Assembly: GCA_963798015.1 (NCBI GenBank)
Contig: CAWCSA010000006.1
Span: 1-64,000, forward strand
Length of the DNA: 64,000 nucleotides
Direction: 5' to 3'
Source of the DNA: Roseiarcus sp963798015
GTDB lineage: Bacteria > Pseudomonadota > Alphaproteobacteria > Rhizobiales > Beijerinckiaceae
A model generated the notes under the pieces. The model had not been told where the DNA came from. It searched no databases and saw nothing but the letters and a program-made list of their open reading frames with translations. Shown in pieces: positions 8,240 to 17,143 of the stretch (its first letter is position 1; the number at the start of each line of letters is the position of its first letter). A program made the translations under genes and the position numbers.

Positions 8240-9259
8240 CTATTTGTCGGCCGCCTTTTCCAGATGGCCGCCGAACTGGAAGCGCATCGCGGAAAGTAGC
8301 TTGTTTTGGTAGTCGGCTTCCCCGCGGGAAAAGAACCGTTCGTAGAGCGCCGTCGTTAGCACTGGAACCGGCACCCCCTCGTCGATCGCCGCCTTGATCG
8401 TCCACCGGCCTTCTCCGGAATCGGAGACGCGTCCGGAGAACTTGGCCAGCGCCGAATCTTCGGACAGCGCCGTCGCCGTCAGGTCGAGCAGCCAGGAGGC
8501 GATCACGCTGCCGCGTCGCCAGACCTCAGCGACGTCCGGCAGATTGATGTTATATTTGTAGTGGTCGGGATTGCGGAGCGGCGTCGTCTCGGCGTCGATG
8601 GCGTGCGTCTTCTCGCCGACATTCGCCGCCCGCAAAATATCCAGCCCTTCCGCATAGGCGGCCATGATGCCGTACTCGATGCCATTATGAACCATCTTGA
8701 CGAAATGTCCGGCCCCGTTCGGCCCGCAATGGAGATAGCCGAGCTCGGCCTGCGTCGGCTCGCCTTTGCGGCCCGGAGTTCGCGAAATCGATCCCGCGCC
8801 GGGCGCGAGCGTCTTGAAGATCGGATCGAGACGCTGAACCTCGTGGTCGGGGCCACCGATCATCATGCAATAGCCGCGCTCAAGCCCCCAGACGCCGCCG
8901 CTGGTGCCGACGTCGACATAGTTGACGCCTTTTAACATGAGTTCATGGGCGCGGCGAATATCGTCGACATAATAGGAATTGCCGCCGTCAATGATCGTGT
9001 CCCCAGCCTCGAGCGCCGGCAATAGCTCGGCGATGGTCTGGTCGACGACCGCGGCGGGAACCATGAGCCACACTGCGCGTGGCTTCTCCAGCTTCTTGAT
9101 CAGGTCGGCAAGCGAGGAACTCCCGAGCGCCTTTTCGTCCACTAGTTCCTCGACAGCCTTGGCAGACATATCGAAGACCACACATTCGTGCCCGTTTGTG
9201 AGAAGCCTTCGGACCATGTTGGCGCCCATTCGGCCTAGTCCTACCATTCCCAACTGCAT
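8240..9259 (-). CDS. gnd: 6-phosphogluconate dehydrogenase, decarboxylating (short form)
   Basis: This 339-residue cytoplasmic enzyme would oxidise 6-phosphogluconate to ribulose 5-phosphate and CO2. The N-terminus MQLGMVGLGRMGANMVRRLL carries the GxGxxG dinucleotide fold. YVDVGTSGGVWGLERGYCMM matches the substrate-binding signature, and GAGHFVKMVHNGIEYGIMAA holds the catalytic Lys and the HNGIEY box. The length fits the short YqeC/GndA-like class rather than the 470-residue enteric form. It lies 38 bp downstream of the glucokinase gene on the same strand. Glucose phosphorylation and the pentose phosphate step may therefore be co-expressed. Confidence 0.93.
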   Translation of the reverse strand: MQLGMVGLGRMGANMVRRLLTNGHECVVFDMSAKAVEELVDEKALGSSSLADLIKKLEKPRAVWLMVPAAVVDQTIAELLPALEAGDTIIDGGNSYYVDDIRRAHELMLKGVNYVDVGTSGGVWGLERGYCMMIGGPDHEVQRLDPIFKTLAPGAGSISRTPGRKGEPTQAELGYLHCGPNGAGHFVKMVHNGIEYGIMAAYAEGLDILRAANVGEKTHAIDAETTPLRNPDHYKYNINLPDVAEVWRRGSVIASWLLDLTATALSEDSALAKFSGRVSDSGEGRWTIKAAIDEGVPVPVLTTALYERFFSRGEADYQNKLLSAMRFQFGGHLEKAADK

Positions 9260-9297
9260 ATACGGCTTCCCTTAGATATGTGAGTGGTCCAATCGCG

Positions 9298-10029
9298 CTA
9301 GGATTGTTTTGACCTTACCTTCGTGCGCAACCTCGTAGCAACCGGAGGACCGAGTTGGACGGCTGGCGATTCGGACTTCGGGGCGTCCTCCCACATCAGA
9401 AAACCGCCTCGGAACGCATTCGCGTTGTCCCCCAGCCTGCACCCTGGCGGCAACTCGTTGAGTAGCTTCGCGTTGCCGCCGCCAAGCACGATATCGTCAG
9501 GTTCGAGAGCGGCGACCAGTCTGTCGACGACATCAAAAACGTGCTTCCGCCACCTCTTCTTACCCAGTCGGCCCAGTCCCCGAGCGCCAACATAGTCCTC
9601 ATAGGTGGCTTTCTTGTAGGGCAGATGACCAAGCTCCATCGGCTCGACTACTCCGTCGACGATCAGCGTCGAGCCGAGCCCTGTTCCGAGCCCGAGGAAC
9701 AACATCTTGCCTTTCTTATAGCTGCCGAGCGCCTGCATCGCCGCATCATTGAGGACTTTGGTCGGTCGTCCGAATCCGGTCTTAAAGTCGAACCCCATCC
9801 ACCCCGGGGCCAGATTCTTCGGATCGGCCACCGGCCGATCGTGCAGAACCGGGCCGGGATAGCCGATCGCCACCACATCGTAACTCCATCCGTCAGCGAG
9901 CTGTCGGACTCCAGAAACCATCTGCTCGGCCGTCATTTTTGGCCCAGAAGCGAACTCCCGCTTATCGCTATGCCCGGTTACTAGGATTTTGACATGGGTG
10001 CCACCCACGTCGACGACTAATACGTCCAT
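9298..10029 (-). CDS. ppgK: ROK-family glucokinase, polyphosphate glucokinase type
   Basis: The product has 243 residues. The N-terminus MDVLVVDVGGTHVKILVTGH is the phosphate-1 loop of the ROK/hexokinase fold. AIGYPGPV and the phosphate-2 region MLFLGLGTGLGSTLIVDGVV follow, and NDAAMQALGSYKKGK holds the catalytic Asp. The overall pattern resembles polyphosphate/ATP glucokinases more than classical ROK repressors: it has no HTH and no zinc cysteine cluster. The assignment to polyphosphate as donor is inference from family resemblance. It is the first gene of a minus-strand run with gnd and the broken glucosidase. Confidence 0.8.
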   Translation of the reverse strand: MDVLVVDVGGTHVKILVTGHSDKREFASGPKMTAEQMVSGVRQLADGWSYDVVAIGYPGPVLHDRPVADPKNLAPGWMGFDFKTGFGRPTKVLNDAAMQALGSYKKGKMLFLGLGTGLGSTLIVDGVVEPMELGHLPYKKATYEDYVGARGLGRLGKKRWRKHVFDVVDRLVAALEPDDIVLGGGNAKLLNELPPGCRLGDNANAFRGGFLMWEDAPKSESPAVQLGPPVATRLRTKVRSKQS

Positions 10030-10253
10030 GAAATGCCCCGTCGTCGCGGCGGCCGTCGTTGCGAGCGCCGTGCTCCCGGAGGAACATGCCTCAGGTCAGG
10101 GCGTTGCGCTAGCCCCTCGCGGCATAGAACCACTGCGCCGAACGGCCGATGCGAGCGCTTAATTGTTGATTGGATTGCCGGAGATGGAATGAGCGTGATC
10201 CGCGAATCGCAATTATCTTGGCAAAGGATTTTTGCGGTAACTCATCAAGTTGT

Positions 10254-10330
10254 TGGTCGGAGTGAGAGGATTCGAACCTCCGACCCCATCGTCCCGAACG
10301 ATGTGCGCTACCAGGCTGCGCTACACTCCG
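10254..10330 (-). tRNA. tRNA-Pro(CGG), CCA encoded
   Basis: The minus strand folds into a complete cloverleaf. The acceptor stem is CGGAGTG/CACTCCG, the D-arm GCGC...GCGC, and the anticodon stem CATCG/CGATG with loop TTCGGGA, giving anticodon CGG (proline). The T-arm is GGAGG TTCGAAT CCTCT. The discriminator A is followed by an encoded CCA. All invariant positions appear present, so it should be functional. Confidence 0.96.
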
Positions 10331-10334
10331 ACAC

Positions 10335-11422
10335 CGCGGCCGATTTAGGGCAGCGACGGGCCTTATAAGGTCGTCGGGCATGCGGCGCAAGCGTTGCTTT
10401 GCGGGCGGCCTTCCGGATCCGAAGACCGCCAGCGCTGCCCCCCTCGAGCGCTGGAACGATAAGTTCGAATCTCGAGACCAATCGGATTGAGGGTGTAAGG
10501 CCGTCTGAGCCGCCGGGCCCGCAGCTTCTACTTGTGCTTGTCATCATCGCGCTGGCCCCGCTCCGTCTCCGGCGTGAACGCACTCAACGGCACACGCAAG
10601 GCCCGCGTGACGATCCTATTCGTCGCGTCTTATGATCTGTTGCTTGTTACACGGGCATCGTGTCGTTCACGCATGTGATGTTCTTCAGCGTCGATGCCAA
10701 CCGCGTTGGTCTCCCGCTGTCGCGGTAGGCATGAGCTGGAGCGCGCTCGTGATAGTCATCACCGCCGCGGCGCTGGCGCTGGTCCGGCGACGCGCGACTT
10801 CTCGCTCCAGATGCAGTCGCCTTTGGTTCGTCATGGTGATCTGGGGTGATCTCGCAGCTTTTGGGGCGACAAGGGGGTAATCGCGGCCACTCATTCGAGG
10901 TTCCGAACGCGCTGCAGTCCGGCCTAACGCTACTTCAGGACAAGGCGTTCGATGTAGGGATCACTGGCGAAATTGTCTTCCTATCTTTTCTCCACTGCCG
11001 TCGCGGCCGCCTTCCTGCTGTTGTTGAGGGTGGTGAACTCGCCCTTCGCCCGCCTCCGCAAGAACCCGTTTCGCGCCGAAGGGCTTGGCTGCCGCGCCGT
11101 CCTCCATCGCACCCTCACCACCTGGCACGAGGCGCGCCGGAGCTTTGCTCGCGCTCTTGCTTGCGCTACGTCGGCCCCGACACACGGAGGATATCGGGGC
11201 GATCGAGCCGGCGCGGCCGATCGAGGCGGTTTGCACGCTTTGGTGTGCCAGGGCATTGGAAAGACGACCGGTCGGGGCCCGCGTCCAAGCTGCTGCACTG
11301 ATTGCGCGAGCGGGCACGGGGAAGCACGAACGAGTCGATGAATCTCTCGAGTTTGGAGCGCCTTCCGCCTTGTGCGACAGGTCGATTGTGATAGATTCCG
11401 CCGGCCTGCGACCGGAGTTGGA
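10335..11422. other. 1.1-kb stretch without a recognisable gene
   Basis: No frame here gives a protein I recognise. Open frames are GC-driven and lack ribosome-binding sites. The most protein-like trace is on the minus strand between about 11050 and 10930. It reads EFTTLNNSRKAAATAVEK, a stop, then EDNFASDPYIERLVLK, which may be the decayed C-terminus of a lost gene. The region lies between tRNA-Pro and the receiver-domain gene and is probably degraded accessory DNA. Confidence 0.4.
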
Positions 11423-11782
11423 ATGGCGAAGATTCTAATTGTCGACGACGAACCGTTGATTACTGCGATGCTGGAGGATTGGCTGTCAGAACTGGGGCAC
11501 GACGTGGTCGGCCCGGCGCACAATCTGGCCAAGGCTCTGGAATTGGCCAAGAGCGAAATGGATGCGGCGATTGTCGACGTGTCGCTTGGCAAGGACAATG
11601 CATATCCACTCGTCGATGCCCTGATGGCCCGCGGCCTGCCGTTGGCGCTGGCGACGGGCCATGGGCAAGACGGCATAGATCCGAGATACCGCACACAGTC
11701 GACGCTGAGAAAACCATTCGATTTTGCCGCGTTTCAGCGCACCATCGATGACATCATGGCCCGAACCAGCGCGAGTACGTGA
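11423..11782 (+). CDS. Single-domain response regulator (receiver only)
   Basis: From the ATG at 11423 the 119-residue product is one CheY-like receiver domain. MAKILIVDDEPLITAML holds the acidic pair, AAIVDVSLGKDNAYPLVDAL the phospho-acceptor Asp (about position 53), LALATGHG the switch Thr, and LRKPFDFAAF the conserved Lys. There is no output domain, so it would act by phosphotransfer or by protein contact. No histidine kinase gene is adjacent. The frame is open another 17 codons upstream, but the start at 11423 fits the domain edge. The partner kinase is unknown. Confidence 0.85.
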   Translation: MAKILIVDDEPLITAMLEDWLSELGHDVVGPAHNLAKALELAKSEMDAAIVDVSLGKDNAYPLVDALMARGLPLALATGHGQDGIDPRYRTQSTLRKPFDFAAFQRTIDDIMARTSAST

Positions 11783-11803
11783 AGGTCAACTGGCCTATCT
11801 CCG

Positions 11804-12001
11804 CTACACGTTGACCGCCGCGAGAGCTTTCGATCTCGGGCGGAGTGACGCTCTGACAGCGCGTTGAGCGGGCCGGTCCGCGGCGTCGGGAATCTCCGGC
11901 GACTCATCGGCGTCGTCATCGACATAGGTGAGGCAGGTTCCCATCTCGCTTGCAATGCGGGCGAGATCGAGCGTCGCGAGCGCACTGAACGGTCGCGGCA
12001 A
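11804..12001 (-). CDS. Small hypothetical protein, possibly truncated by IS630
   Basis: A 65-codon frame starts at a TTG near 12001 and reads LDLARIASEMGTCLTYVDDD, then ADESPEIPDAADRPAQRAVR. The composition is soluble and acidic with a basic tail. It begins only 21 bp from the end of the IS630 copy at 12023, so it may be the 3' remainder of a larger gene cut by that insertion. I do not recognise a family. Real coding status is uncertain. Confidence 0.3.
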   Translation of the reverse strand: MPRPFSALATLDLARIASEMGTCLTYVDDDADESPEIPDAADRPAQRAVRASLRPRSKALAAVNV

Positions 12002-12022
12002 TCGTAATTGACATCGGGCTTA

Positions 12023-13185
12023 TACCAAAGGTCATAACGACCGACCGATGTGGGCCCAGTCTGGCATTCCGATGGATGTGACGCGTTCGGGATCGGTGAT
12101 GAGATTGCGCCATGCGTTGCAGGCGGCGTCGACGATGGCGTCGTAGTTTTCGAAGACGGTGTTGGAGAGCCAGTTCTGGCGCACATACTGCCAGACGTTC
12201 TCGACCGGGTTCAGTTCCGGAGCGCGGGAAGGCAGGAAGATCGGCGTGATGTTTTCGGGCATGTCGAGCTTGCCCGTGATGTGCCATCCGGCCCGGTCCA
12301 GCAGCAGCGCGGCGTGGGCGCCCGGAGCGATGTTGCGCGCGATTTCGTCGAGGTGAAGCTGCATCATCTCGGTGTCGGCGTAGGGCAACGCCAAGGCGGC
12401 TCCGACGCCCCGCGCCGGGCAGATCGCGCCGAACAGATAGGCGTTGGCGTAGCGCTGATCGGCGGGCTGTCGCGGTCGCGTTCCGCGCCTCGCCCATTGG
12501 CGGACAAGGCCGTTCTTCTGGCCGATTCGGGCCTCATCCTGGAACCAGATTTCGACCGGCGTCGCCTCGGGCAGGCCTTCGAGATGAGCCGTCAGCGCGC
12601 GCGGAAAGTTTTTTTGAAAGCCTCGACGATCCGCTCGTCCTGCGCCGGATGACGCGGCCTTGCGCTTATGTGCGAGAAGCCGATCTTGTGCAGGAGTTTC
12701 CCGACATAGCGGGGATGAAAGTCGACGCCGAACCGCTCGGCGATGACCCGCTTGAGATCGACCCGCCGCCAGCGCACGACCCCGTCTTTTGCCCGATCCG
12801 GGCCGGCTTCCACGATCTGCGAAAACGCCGCCATCTGCTCTTCCGACAGGCGCGGCTTGGGGCCATCCGTCCAGTTGTCGATCAGGCCCTCCGGCCCCGA
12901 CGCGTTGAAGCGATGGACCCAATCGCGCAGCGTCTGGCGATCCATGCCGCCGATCTTCGCCGCCGACCCGCGATCCATTCCATCCCGAACCGCAGCCAGT
13001 GACAGAAGCCGACGGCTCTGGTTGACGGTCTTCGACCGCCGGGCCAAACCCCGAATCTCCTCGACCGAGTAGTCCTCTCGCAACCTCACCGCTGACGGCA
13101 TGGCCCAATCCTCCATGCCGCCTTGAATCAGACCAGACCCGATTCGGGAATCCCCCCCGTGAGTCAGCCGGCGGGGCCTTTGGTA
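12023..13185 (-). mobile_element. IS630-family insertion sequence, copy 1
   Basis: The element is 1,163 bp, with ends TACCAAAGG at 12023 and CCTTTGGTA at 13185. TTA flanks it on both sides, consistent with insertion at a TA-containing target. The same sequence with the same end points occurs at 56536-57698, which fixes the boundaries. It encodes one transposase in two overlapping frames. Confidence 0.9.
12032..13116 (-). CDS. IS630-family transposase, two frames joined by -1 frameshift
   Basis: Frame one (13116 to 12592, 174 residues) carries the HTH part: RRSKTVNQSRRLLSLAAVRD, GSAAKIGGMDRQTLRDWVHR and the winged region RRVDLKRVIAERFGVDFHPR. Frame two continues in -1 to the stop at 12032 with the DDE catalytic part. 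It shows TPVEIWFQDEARIGQKNGLV (Asp), HAALLLDRAGWHITGKLDMP (Asp) and PSRAPELNPVENVWQYVRQN (Glu). The two frames meet at a run of seven T on the plus strand (12609-12615), that is A7 in the mRNA, a classic slippage site. A fused product of about 360 residues is expected. Confidence 0.88.
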
Positions 13186-13484
13186 TTACGCAAAACAACC
13201 GTCAATCCGTCGTGCATCGTGACCGCTTTGCTTTCTTCCTGCGCAATCCCCCTCAATCGGCTCCCGTCCCGAGATGACGTCGAGCGCGTCGGCGGCATGT
13301 TGTGCTCGCGCACGTAATCGAAGCGGGTGGTCGAGCCAGCGCGTGGGTGGAAAGTAACGCAGGCGAAATGACGCCGACGACCGCGCCCTTGTACTCGAAC
13401 GCCGATTCGAGGGGTGCGTTGCGCCTCGTCGCTGGAGTGGGAAATCATTCGCTATTTTCGCGTCAATCGAGCCGCGTAGAGCGC

Positions 13485-14519
13485 TCAGATTGCCTGCCTG
13501 ATGCGCGGCCAGATGTCTGAGAGCCTGTAGCCCAACGGCCACGGATCGGCTAGGTCCAGCATATACTGGCTGAACCAGGTAATCCAGGCCCGGCCAGAAA
13601 TAATCGTGACGATGGCCGGCCGGGGCGCGATCATCGTAACGCGCGCAATGCGGCAGATAAACTCCGACCCGATAACCAAGCGGGCGCGATAGACGTCATC
13701 CTCCCCGATGAGCCCGCGCACGCTGAAAGTGGCCATGCAAGCGCTCAGCCGGTCCCGGTCGGCGAGCGGTCGATCTTACCGGGGCGAACCACCACGGCGT
13801 TGGAACCCTGAAGTTCATTTCTCTCGCGCGTGAGCGGCCCGGCGAACTGACAGAAGGAGATGTGGTCCCAGGCGGTAGCCTGCGGATGCGTGAAACCAAG
13901 CTGCTCATTGGCGCAGCGATAATGCGGACGCCCGTCTCCGCGAGATCACGCGCTTCATCCGGACGAATCGCGAAGCCGACCGCGGACGCGTCGACGATGA
14001 TGAAACTATCGCCGCCATAAGCAATGTCGACCTTCAGCGCGCCTAGGCCAGCGACCTCAAGCGGCGCATCGAGTCGATGCGCAAACGAAGGTAAGTTCTC
14101 GACGCTGATGCGCTCGGCTTTGCCATTGCGGCACTCCGCCGTAACCGCGATGAGGCCGCCCGGCGCTTCGAGCGTCAGATGGGTCTCCGGCTCCTGCATC
14201 GGCAGTATGCCAGTGTCGAGCAGCACGGTCGCGACGCAGATCGATTTCGAGCCCGACATGGGTGGCGTGTCTTCGAGCTCCACGATGATGAAGCCCATCT
14301 GCTCTTGGGTCCTTGGCCGGCACAAGGAGATTGACGTGCCCGAAAACACCGCCACGCGGCTCGTTCAGAAACGAAATTGCGCAAGGCGCCGTCGCTCGCG
14401 ATGAAGCGAGTGCTCCCACAAGGTTTCGCCAGGCGGGGCGTGACGCCGCCGACGATCACATCGCCGACGTTGCCTTCAGCGTGGCACGTGACGACGTGGA
14501 TAATTTTAGAGCTTCGCAT
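13485..14519 (-). pseudogene. Proline racemase / hydroxyproline epimerase family, broken
   Basis: The minus strand begins MRSSKIIHVVTCHAEGNVGD (ATG near 14519), the standard start of this family. It then changes frame repeatedly. NEPRGGVFGHVNLLVPAKDP is in a second frame, and QMGFIIVELEDTPPMSGSKS ICVATVLLDTG in a third. The C-terminus ARVTMIAPRPAIVTIISGRA to YRLSDIWPRIRQAI is in yet another. The first catalytic position, in the motif TCHAEG, keeps its Cys. At least three frameshifts make it non-functional. Intact homologues (about 340 residues) epimerise 4-hydroxyproline or dehydrate trans-3-hydroxyproline; which applied here cannot be told. Confidence 0.8.
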
Positions 14520-14762
14520 GGTATCTACGGCAAGCCGGATTGAGGAAATTACTAGCGCGCAGTCCATCAGCTCTGGCGCTGCAGCAGCGTCTTGCCGGCG
14601 ATCATTTGGTTCACCCAATAGGTGGCGTCTCCCAGCCGCAAGTAACTAGGCTAGCGCAGGTGGATGCAAGATGAGCTTCTGGAACCGTGGATATGCAAGG
14701 AATCCAATCGCACAAGGCTCGAACCGATAACAGCCTCACCAGCAGCAGAATCCGTACCAGAA

Positions 14763-16358
14763 TCAGAACGGGTAATACTGAAACATCCAGGTTTCGGTTA
14801 GAGTCTCGCCAGCGGACTTGAGAAACGCACGCAGCTCGACTGGATCGGTCCCGTCGACGACAAGATCGAACTGCGCTCGCCAGTGGCCGGCGACTCCATC
14901 GGGTACGGCCTCGATAAGTTGGTAAGGTCCGAAGCTTCCGCGCGAAGCTGAAACGACGAGTTCGGGTTTAACGCCAAAAGGGAGATCGCGCAGCGGGCCT
15001 CCCAGGAACTCGACCATGAACTTCCTTACCCCCTTCGGCCGCGGGAGACCGGGCTGGCCGCCGCGTCCAAGACGAGTAGCCCAAACCGGCGCAAGCTTGC
15101 TTGGATAAGGCTCATTGGCGAGCCAGTGCAGGCGATAGTTGAGATTGAGCTCAGCGCCCGCCGGGACCGGCTCGGCTGGCACCCACATAGCAACCACGTT
15201 GTCGTGGATCTCATCGTCCGTTGGAATTTCGCATAGCTGGATCGACCCCTTGCCCCAACCCTCGCCACTCGGGCCCGGCAGTGGCTCTACCCAGAGGCTC
15301 GGGCGTCGATCGTAAAAGACACCGTCGAGATAATGATCGAATACCCGGTCGCGCTGGAGGAGCCCAAAACCACGTGGGTTGTTGTCGGCAAACGCCGATA
15401 CCGTGATGCGTGGCGGATTATTGAGCGGTCGCCACAGTCTCTCACCGCTGCCGGACCACATCGCCAGACCGTCAAAATCGTGGACCTCCGGGCGCCAGTC
15501 GATCGCGGTTTCCTTCTTGGTCTCGGAGTACCAGTACATTGAGGTCAGTGGCGCGATGCCAAAGCGTGAGACTTGGGCGCGCGTGAACAGCGTCGTCTGG
15601 ATGTCCATCACCACGCCCTTTGCTCGGGTCATCAGGAATTTAAACGCTCCAACGATCGAGGGACCCTCCATCAACGCATAGAGCGTGATCGTGTCTCCGA
15701 CCCCGGGCTCGATGTAAAAGTCGGTGAAGTCGGGAAACTCCTCCGGCCGATCAGCGACCGCAACGTCAAGCGCGACGCCGCGCGAGGACAGGCCGTATTG
15801 TCGGAGTTCGCCGATCGAGCGAAAATAAGCGGCGCCGAGGAAAGCGACCCAGTCGTTCTTGTGCCAGTCGAGCACGCCGTCGCGCGCCTCCTGAATGCGC
15901 AAGCCCGCGAAGCCCGCGCCTTTCGGCAGGTCACGCGCCGGCGAATTGGCCGGCATGTCGAAATAGGACTGATCGTACACGATCTGGCGCGATGCGTCGC
16001 CGTCCACGAAGTGCATCCTGACCGCCTTCTGGAAGAACAGGCCGAGATGGAAGAACGTCACCGGAAACCGGCCGGGTCCCTTGGCGAACAGCGCATAATC
16101 GTCGCGGTAGCGAATTTTTCCCCATTCTTCGTAATTGATCTTCCGCAGCACCTCGGGGGCCGGACGCGTGGAAGGAACATATGGCGCATGAGCTCGATCG
16201 CGCGCCTGTGTCTTGAAAAGGTCGTAGGTGAACGCGACCGGCGGATCGAATTGCAGTCCGTCGGACTGGGCGCCCAAAGCTTCCCCGAGCGGAGTCATCG
16301 CAGCTGCCGACGCAGCTGCGCCCTTTAGCACCGTGCGGCGATCAAGGCGTTCAGGCAT
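14763..16358 (-). CDS. opgD: Glucan biosynthesis protein OpgD/OpgG family (Tat-exported)
   Basis: This 531-residue periplasmic protein takes part in making osmoregulated periplasmic glucans. The N-terminus MPERLDRRTVLKGAAASAAA has a twin-arginine motif and an Ala-rich h-region, which favours OpgD over the Sec-exported OpgG. Family segments follow: FDPPVAFTYDLFKTQARDRA, GKIRYRDDYALFAKGPGRFP, TSMYWYSETKKETAIDWRPE and VHDFDGLAMWSGSGERLWRP, then RDRVFDHYLDGVFYDRRPSL. The length is normal. No opgH is adjacent. It lies 65 bp upstream of nothing on its own strand except the broken racemase, so it is probably a single transcript. Confidence 0.88.
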   Translation of the reverse strand: MPERLDRRTVLKGAAASAAAMTPLGEALGAQSDGLQFDPPVAFTYDLFKTQARDRAHAPYVPSTRPAPEVLRKINYEEWGKIRYRDDYALFAKGPGRFPVTFFHLGLFFQKAVRMHFVDGDASRQIVYDQSYFDMPANSPARDLPKGAGFAGLRIQEARDGVLDWHKNDWVAFLGAAYFRSIGELRQYGLSSRGVALDVAVADRPEEFPDFTDFYIEPGVGDTITLYALMEGPSIVGAFKFLMTRAKGVVMDIQTTLFTRAQVSRFGIAPLTSMYWYSETKKETAIDWRPEVHDFDGLAMWSGSGERLWRPLNNPPRITVSAFADNNPRGFGLLQRDRVFDHYLDGVFYDRRPSLWVEPLPGPSGEGWGKGSIQLCEIPTDDEIHDNVVAMWVPAEPVPAGAELNLNYRLHWLANEPYPSKLAPVWATRLGRGGQPGLPRPKGVRKFMVEFLGGPLRDLPFGVKPELVVSASRGSFGPYQLIEAVPDGVAGHWRAQFDLVVDGTDPVELRAFLKSAGETLTETWMFQYYPF

Positions 16359-16423
16359 AATGACCTCTTCGATCGGGGACTTTGCTTACTTGATTCTCCT
16401 CGATTAGAGAATCCGGCCTCGTC

Positions 16424-17143
16424 TCATTGGCGCACGAAAGTGAGGTATACGGACCTGCGGTTTTCAAAACGTGCCTTGGCTTCATAGCGTGTAGGGCGCC
16501 ATCCGAGCCAGGGGCGACGCCAATCGTCGGCTTCGGCCGCAGCCCAGCGAAAGTGTGGGGAAGCGAGAAAGCGCGCGAGCGTCCAACCGGCGTAATCGTC
16601 GATGTCGGTTGCGAAGCGCAGCTCGGCGCCCTCCCGCATGACCCGGGCCAGCGCCTCGATCACGCCTCCCGCTATCAGGCGCCGCTTGTGGTGCCGCCGT
16701 TTCGGCCAGGGGTCCGGATAGAGTACGAACACCCGCGAAAAGAATGCGTCTGGGACAGCCTCGATAACCGCTTGTGCGTCGCCATGCCGCAAGCGCACAT
16801 TGGAAATGTCCTCGCGCTTGAGCCCCGCAAGCGCCGCAACAATCCCATTGAGGAACGGCTCGCAACCGACAAATGCGACATCCGGATTGGCTTTTGCCTG
16901 CTCGACAAGATGTTCGCCGGCGCCGAACCCAATTTCCAGCCAGACCTCCCGAGGCGTTCGGATGAACACCTGCCCGTCGGCAAGGTCCTCCGGCGCAATC
17001 GAGAATAGCGGCAGCGCCTCGGCGAGCAGATGTTTCTGGCCCGCGCGAAGCGCCTTGCCGCGGCTGCGTCCGTAAACGGCGCTAGCGGGAGTTGGCCCTT
17101 CGCGCCCGTCGACGGCCGGCATTGGAGACGAGTGAGCGGCCAA
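16424..17143 (-). CDS. trmB: tRNA (guanine-N7-)-methyltransferase
   Basis: This 239-residue cytoplasmic SAM-dependent enzyme methylates G46 of tRNA. VWLEIGFGAGEHLVEQAKAN is motif I, and VAFVGCEPFLNGIVAALAGL follows. FFSRVFVLYPDPWPKRRHHK is the TrmB signature with the catalytic Asp. The C-terminal RPWLGWRPTRYEAKARFENR RS closes the family pattern. The start at 17143 directly abuts the metK stop at 17144. The two are almost certainly co-transcribed, and its cofactor is made by its neighbour. Confidence 0.93.
   Translation of the reverse strand: MAAHSSPMPAVDGREGPTPASAVYGRSRGKALRAGQKHLLAEALPLFSIAPEDLADGQVFIRTPREVWLEIGFGAGEHLVEQAKANPDVAFVGCEPFLNGIVAALAGLKREDISNVRLRHGDAQAVIEAVPDAFFSRVFVLYPDPWPKRRHHKRRLIAGGVIEALARVMREGAELRFATDIDDYAGWTLARFLASPHFRWAAAEADDWRRPWLGWRPTRYEAKARFENRRSVYLTFVRQ

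Noticed and set aside
10254..10330. tRNA-Pro as integration site of a genomic island
   Set aside because: I found no direct repeat of the tRNA 3' end elsewhere in the window and no tyrosine integrase gene nearby.
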